Assembly (NCBI GenBank): GCA_018806985.1
Contig: JADANN010000458.1
Span: forward strand, 1,736,001 to 1,800,000
Source of the DNA: Angiostrongylus vasorum
Lineage: Eukaryota; Nematoda; Chromadorea; Rhabditida; Metastrongylidae
DNA length: 64,000 bases
Reading direction: 5' to 3'
In this document: positions 60,001 to 64,000 of the stretch, piece after piece
How the letters are laid out: each line of letters opens with the position of its first letter
How positions within the stretch are numbered: position 1 is the first letter of the stretch
The notes under the pieces: model-generated
The model's database searches: none
Told to the model about the DNA's origin: nothing
The model's input: the letters and a program-made list of their open reading frames with translations, nothing else
Program-made: the position numbers and the translations under genes

Positions 60001-61951
60001 TACCAATTTGCCGACCCCGGAGGGATGGAATACTTGGTGGGCCATGGGCGCGGGGGATCGATTCCACGTGTGTGTTGCAGGGCGCTTTCGACCACATGCG
60101 CCCAGGGCCACATATAGGATTTCAAAAGCTGGCAAAAGGAGTAACATGAGCTAAAATGGATTCTGTGCAATCACTAGTGATTTTGATAGGAATAATCCAG
60201 GTGGAGCGCGAAAAAACTCCCCACCGAAATGTTTCCAGAAATAAAAAATTACACTATAAGGTTAAGATGACTCTTTCGTGCTCGGCAGATGGAATCGCCA
60301 GTCATAACTTCCTAAACCTTGGTGAAACCACTACAGCAAATAACTGTTATGGAGAAGTCCACAGTGTCCAGAAAGAACTGAAACGTTTTTAGTAAACATT
60401 TGTCAACCGAATACAATTGATTCCGCTGCATGTTTCAATTTTAGGTTAGATATCAAAAAAGCTGGATAAATACAGAGTTCCCCTTACTCGCTTTACTAAG
60501 AGATCTATTGCCAAGAATATATTGCTTGTTAAAACACGTGTACAACTTCCGTTGCAAAGAAGTGTTTGCTCCATTCGACGCACAGTTAAAAAGTCTTTCT
60601 ATGGCTTTTCCACACTGTGTAGACGAACATTTAAGATAACAAAACCATGTTGCTTTTAGTACTTTTCATTCAAATTGATAGAGCTGGGTTCAGAAAGGTT
60701 ATGGCATTTAAAATTTTCAATGAAAAAACAAAATGTTCATGCTGAATAATTTTCGTTACACATTCACTATCCATGACATCGGAAACATTGGGATCTCTAC
60801 AGAATTCTGCCAACCAGATGCAAGTTTCCTATTGCACCGAGATAAAATGCTGAACTTTTGGAAAACACAAAATATACTTTTCGCTCTTTCTTTTGTTGAA
60901 GCTTGTATTTCTAACACGAAGGCCACCGAACAAGCGGTATTTGGACCAGTGGAACAAGTTGGTGTTTCTCAAGGTCTCGTTAGTTATTGTTACTGTCGCC
61001 CTTACGTTGGGAATTTTTAAGAAATACATTTCCCTTTATTTTCTCCATAAATATAATTTTAAAAAAAATGAAATTGAAAGAACATTTTTTGGGAAATAAT
61101 ATATTCTCAGCGTGATCGAGTAAAGTTTCTTCCAGAAGTTTCTCAAGTGCTTTGGTTCTGAAGTGCTCTGGTTACCGAAAAAAATCTTTGCCATGAAAAG
61201 GGCAACCTATCTAGTGACAGTGAATAAATCAGCTCGATATATAAATCATATATCCATGTAGACAGATTCAATGAGGGCGTTGGGTGAAGTTTAAATCCAC
61301 CAATCACTCTCAATGAAAAAAAATTATTGGCCTCAATTTATGGGTTTCGAAGTTCTATTTTCCGAGTTTTTGACACAGGAACAAAGTAACAAGCTTGATA
61401 TGTAGTTGAAAATAATAACTATTCGACGAAAAAGACACTTACGTCTCCTTCACTAGAAACTGTCCTACTTTACATCGCGGAGTATTGCATTGCTCCCGAC
61501 GGATTGAACCTACTGATTCGGTGGTGGTTCCTGAAACAAAACATCAGCTGTATTTTTAGACAACAGACAATAAGAGTGGAGAAAATATCTATGCACTTGA
61601 TTTGACCCAATAAGATTTGTTGAACAGTCAGTCGACGATCACTATTTTCAAATTCAGTTTTGCTGTCATACTGGATTTTCTCATGTTGGGACTTACTTCC
61701 TTCAAATGCTCCCACTCACCACTGTAAAGTGGCAGTTATCATATCAGCCCTAAGGTAACCATATTGATTACATGCTAATTTCGTAGAGAATTCAGCAAAT
61801 ACATGACATTAAACATTAAAGACAAAATATGGATCTTTATTATTAAACGTACCAGTTGGACATGCTACGCATTGCTTGTGCACACCACGTGTACGATAGA
61901 AGCCGGCCGGACAAGGCTGGCAAGAACCCGAGAACGACAGCTGCTCGCCAT
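53505..61951 (-). CDS. Type I membrane protein with GCC2/GCC3 and EGF modules, 5' partial
   Basis: Cell-surface protein; ligand and role unknown. Visible exons (minus): 61951-61853, 61530-61443, 58258-58161, 55571-55407, 55167-55070, 54991-54933, 54405-54258, 53656-53505; about 300 residues. In order: a GCC2/GCC3 ('ephrin-receptor-like') module (CQPCPAGFYR..CVACPTGTTT); CRCK-type linker; a second module (CQFCPRGTF..CKLCPVDHTT); an EGF module with CKCKPGFRGNGTYC; a second EGF module starting CTNYCLNDGVC; a short linker; a TM helix (VVTILVVIVIVILMISF); and a 65-residue acidic tail with GYYYEDDDEYEAK, ending RPAQTD. Two G-runs (C on plus at 55,074-55,078 and 54,402-54,406) are each one base too long for the frame; correcting the first would give the classic EGF ending FSGERCE. 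Further N-terminal modules lie beyond the window. Not assigned to a named C. elegans gene. Confidence 0.87.
53965..54232 (+). repeat. tRNA-derived SINE-like repeat, family A variant (copy S1)
   Basis: Head CTATAGTCAGTGGTTAGAGG and B-box TAGGTTCGATCGCGC; tail 'gattgatcaagccgagcttt'. Its head half is shared with the 56.6-56.9 kb copy but its tail half is not. Confidence 0.75.
54548..54822 (+). repeat. tRNA-derived SINE-like repeat, family A (copy S2)
   Basis: Head GTGGCGCTGTGCTTGGAGGC, tail 'gccgagagctttatccttta'. Imperfect 13-bp duplication: TTATGGTTCAATA before, TTATGGTTGAATA after. It lies between the TM exon and the preceding exon. Confidence 0.78.
56225..56480 (-). repeat. tRNA-derived SINE-like repeat, family B
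   Basis: The minus-strand head reads CGGGTAGCGAAGTGGTAATG (A-box) and CTGGTTCGACCCTG (B-box); 'ggagggatgagaggcttggt' is shared with 6.9 kb. Confidence 0.65.
56612..56893 (-). repeat. Chimeric family A SINE (head of S1, tail of S2)
   Basis: From 56,893 down to about 56,766 it matches the head half of S1 (53.97 kb). From there to 56,612 it matches the tail half of S2 (54.55 kb) with about one difference, including the tail 'gagctttatcctttatc'. It forms the outer end of the right arm of the inverted duplication. Confidence 0.82.
56766..57698. repeat. Right arm of the inverted duplication
   Basis: Reverse-complement copy of about 53,153-54,090. Homology ends abruptly at TTTATAGAGA (57,690-57,699). 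No clear target-site duplication flanks it. Confidence 0.9.
57197..57348 (+). pseudogene. Inverted duplicate of the terminal exon of the membrane-protein gene
   Basis: Carries the TTTTTAG acceptor and the full 50-codon terminal reading frame (APRPVGYYYEDDDEYEAK to RPAQTD, TAA), intact but on the plus strand, antisense inside the 2.6-kb intron between exons 58258-58161 and 55571-55407 of its own parent gene. It has no promoter or upstream exon on plus, so it is a duplicated exon and not a gene. Confidence 0.85.
59840..60115 (-). repeat. tRNA-derived SINE-like repeat, family A
   Basis: Full length, tail 'aaaagctctcggcgttgatc', head 'cgaccacatgcgcccagggc' on plus. CCACATA flanks both sides (59,829 and 60,109), a 7-bp target-site duplication. 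Confidence 0.78.
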
Positions 61952-62589
61952 CTTAGTAAAGAAGTAAGTCAGAGGAGAAAGAAGCAATGAATGAAATGCA
62001 GAGTACAAGCCCAGGAAAAGTATCCATAATAATTCTTTGACTTTCGGAATATCGAATGATTCTTTGAAGAAAATATTTCATTTTAGGCTCAAAATATGTT
62101 GTATGTCAACGCATTCTATTTAGACCGACGCAAAAGCTTTGTCGATCTCTAACATTCAACTTCAAGCATTTTTTATGGCCTTAACGGATAACAAGCTTTG
62201 TTAGTCAATATAAACAAAACAAGAATATATGCAAAATAACGAGTAAGGAAAACAGTTGACTTCATTTTGGTAAATCTCTAGCGGGAATATTGGAAGTCAC
62301 TAATCTTTTAAATCTACTGTCAGTATCAACTTGGTAATTGACATCCTCACCAACTAGTAGGAAATGAAAAAAGTAGCAGTGGAACGGTGAAAGACTCCGC
62401 AGAAAGTACTAGACGAGATAAAATCTCGTGTATTACAACTCTTTCAACTTTTAGCTTTACGATATTCCTCTGCTATAATGGTTTCGTAAAGATTGAGAAG
62501 GTCACAGCGGATGGATTTATCTATCAAGCATAAAATACTATGACATATTAGAGAAATACAACCATAGGCATCCTGAAAGAGGAGCAAAA

Positions 62590-62760
62590 CTCGGAAGCTC
62601 AGTTGGGTTTCGAACCCGTGACTACCCTTAATAGGATTTCAATTGTTATCCACCACATCAACCAAGGTCTTTGTTTCGACTTTCCCTCAGCTATGTTTTT
62701 ACTCTATCGGTCCTATCAGTAATCCATCAACGGGAATGATCCGGGGAACATGAATTGGCA
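62590..62760 (-). repeat. SINE-like repeat, family C, with strong B-box
   Basis: The minus strand reads GATGTGGTGGATAACAATTG (A-box-like) and CACGGGTTCGAAACCC (perfect B-box), with the family C 'aagggtagt' spacer; 'atccatcaacgggaatgatc' matches the family edge. Confidence 0.5.
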
Positions 62761-62841
62761 CTGATTTGGAAGGAAAAGGAAGAGGATAACATGTCTATCT
62801 CTTCAAACTTTTTAAGCGTTACAAGGTATTCTGAAACTATT

Positions 62842-62874
<33 letters not shown>

Positions 62875-62920
62875 CATATATATATATATAATATACATAT
62901 ATATATATATATATATGTAT
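62842..62920. repeat. TA microsatellite
   Basis: About 80 bp (TA)n with CATA interruptions. Confidence 0.95.
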
Positions 62921-62927
62921 TTAGAGG

Positions 62928-63012
62928 TTAGCGAAGTGGATAATGATGCCGTCGATCAGGAAGCAAAGGCTCTAGTTCGATCCCCCTCTCAACGCACTCC
63001 TCCAATCCACAT
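62928..63012 (+). repeat. tRNA-like SINE head, family B
   Basis: GGTTAGCGAAGTGGATAATG (A-box) and CTAGTTCGATCCCCC (B-box) 35 bp apart. No mature-tRNA fold is supported. Confidence 0.5.
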
Positions 63013-63219
63013 GGGAATGTCTTAGCTCGGTTATCTCCAAGATTGAATGGAGAAATAACTCGACCAGTATTCTACGACATTTATAAGGAAAAAGAAATCC
63101 TCAAGCAGCATCCGAAACTTCGAAGACCACTGTGGACTACGAATGCGAAGAAAACGAACCGAATAAAAGAAGTGTCAGAATGAGCACTGTTGATGTGATG
63201 ACGACTCATGTAAAAAATA

Positions 63220-63221
<2 letters not shown>

Positions 63222-63254
<33 letters not shown>

Positions 63255-63255
63255 A
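63222..63255. repeat. TA microsatellite
   Basis: Short (TA)n run. Confidence 0.9.
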
Positions 63256-63769
63256 CATACTTTCATTTATTCCGCAATCTCTCGAGCTACTGTGCAAGGA
63301 TCTGTTCCAATACAAGGCAAACGATACGGCGCACGATTTTGACGATTCTGTTAGAGGGTGCGTCACCTATTCACTTCGATTAGGCTTGCAGTGGTGATTG
63401 AATGCACATTTTTCCTATTCCATGAATTGGGGGGACTTAGCGATGTATCGATGTTTTCCAATCCTCGCAGAGGGTTGTGTGGCACCAATTCTTCCATCCC
63501 AGACATACAGAAGAGGGGACGGCGGTCTGTAGCACGGAACTGAACCAGCGATCATGGGTGTACTACAGACATCTTCTAATGGCTGAGCGCACAATATGCT
63601 TCCCGTTATAGTATTGAATGGTTATGGTGTTTACCAAGATATCAACCATGGTTCTCATCTTCGAGGATCTCATTTCTGTCATAGAACTTCTGACAGCGAC
63701 GTTCGAGCGTTCACGGCCTTCTGGTAGAACGAAACACTTGCGGCCTACACCGGCAATTTGGAATCCCTA

Positions 63770-64000
63770 CCAACAAGTAGGCGCTCGTAGCAGTGGAAAC
63801 ACCTTGTAATACACATGGGATCGATCCCCGCTCCCAAAGCTCACTAAATCTTCCATCTCTCCGGGGTCGGAAAATTGGTAACAGACTTGTCTGGAAGGAT
63901 AGCAGCACTAGGTCGATGCATCGGTAGGACACCGCGAGTCATTATGAAGGCCAGGTATGCATCCAGTCATCTCCAACTATGCTTAATGAAGCCGAATGCA
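63770..64000 (+). repeat. tRNA-derived SINE-like repeat, family A, cut by window end
   Basis: 'gggatcgatccccgctccca' (B-box-like), 'catctctccggggtcggaaa', 'ccaggtatgcatccagtcat', running to the window edge before the tail. Confidence 0.7.

Larger units (their letters stand above)
61952..64000. other. Upstream intron or flank of the membrane-protein gene
   Basis: The exon at 61,951 starts in phase 1, so this is intronic sequence of that gene. I see no further exon here. Contents: family C-like repeat (62.6 kb), two TA microsatellites, a family B-like tRNA head (62.93 kb) and a family A SINE cut by the window end. Confidence 0.5.

Noticed and set aside
59743..60154. Several 60-140 codon open frames at 59.7-60.2 kb, and similar ones at 12.7, 21.3, 44.5, 54.6 and 56.7 kb
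   Set aside because: All are translations of family A SINE copies, which is why they look alike.
1..64000. CRISPR arrays, bacterial operons, phage or plasmid features
   Set aside because: None seen; the repeats are interspersed and the genes are intron-rich, so the DNA is eukaryotic nuclear sequence.

Overview
The window is eukaryotic nuclear DNA from a nematode, most likely a strongylid (hookworm-like, clade V) worm. The genes are split into small exons with GT-AG introns. Four of the six genes match genes I remember from one C. elegans neighbourhood, cosmid T22D1 on chromosome IV: npr-12 (T22D1.12), an IMP dehydrogenase (T22D1.3), ribo-1 (T22D1.4) and rpn-1 (T22D1.9). That synteny is recalled, not searched. 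Introns and intergenic gaps are much larger than in C. elegans and are filled with short tRNA-derived repeats.

Layout. 1-8,714 (+): 3' part of a neuropeptide Y/RFamide-type GPCR (7 exons visible, 5' end outside), with a 5-kb intron full of Penelope-like retroelement debris. 10,499-28,566 (-): complete IMP dehydrogenase, 14 exons, 512 codons. 34,540-39,793 (-): complete ribophorin I (oligosaccharyltransferase subunit), 10 exons. 42,402-42,956 (+): single-exon L7Ae/RPP38-like protein. 43,297-52,308 (+): complete 26S proteasome subunit RPN1, 19 exons, beginning 340 bp after the L7Ae-like gene and possibly in an operon with it. 53,505-61,951 (-): 3' part of a type I membrane protein with GCC2/GCC3 cysteine-rich modules, EGF modules, one TM helix and an acidic, tyrosine-rich tail (8 exons visible, 5' end outside). 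I assembled exon boundaries by matching splice sites and codon phase. All junctions close in phase except for four apparent +1 homopolymer indels in the three minus-strand genes.

Repeats. The window carries at least three families of tRNA-derived SINE-like repeats (A- and B-box heads; several copies have 7-13 bp target-site duplications), a ~350-bp unclassified repeat (five copies), Penelope-like and RTE-like reverse-transcriptase remnants, and palindromic elements whose arms contain hammerhead-ribozyme-like cores. Between 53.15 and 57.70 kb lies a near-identical inverted duplication of the last exon of the membrane-protein gene. Its outer end is a chimeric SINE, and the copy sits antisense inside an intron of the same gene.

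Roles. The genes do not form one pathway: they cover purine synthesis (IMPDH), N-glycosylation at the ER (RIBO-1), protein degradation (RPN1), probable RNA processing (L7Ae-like), neuropeptide signalling and a cell-surface protein. No bacterial-type operons, CRISPR arrays or true tRNA/rRNA genes were found.
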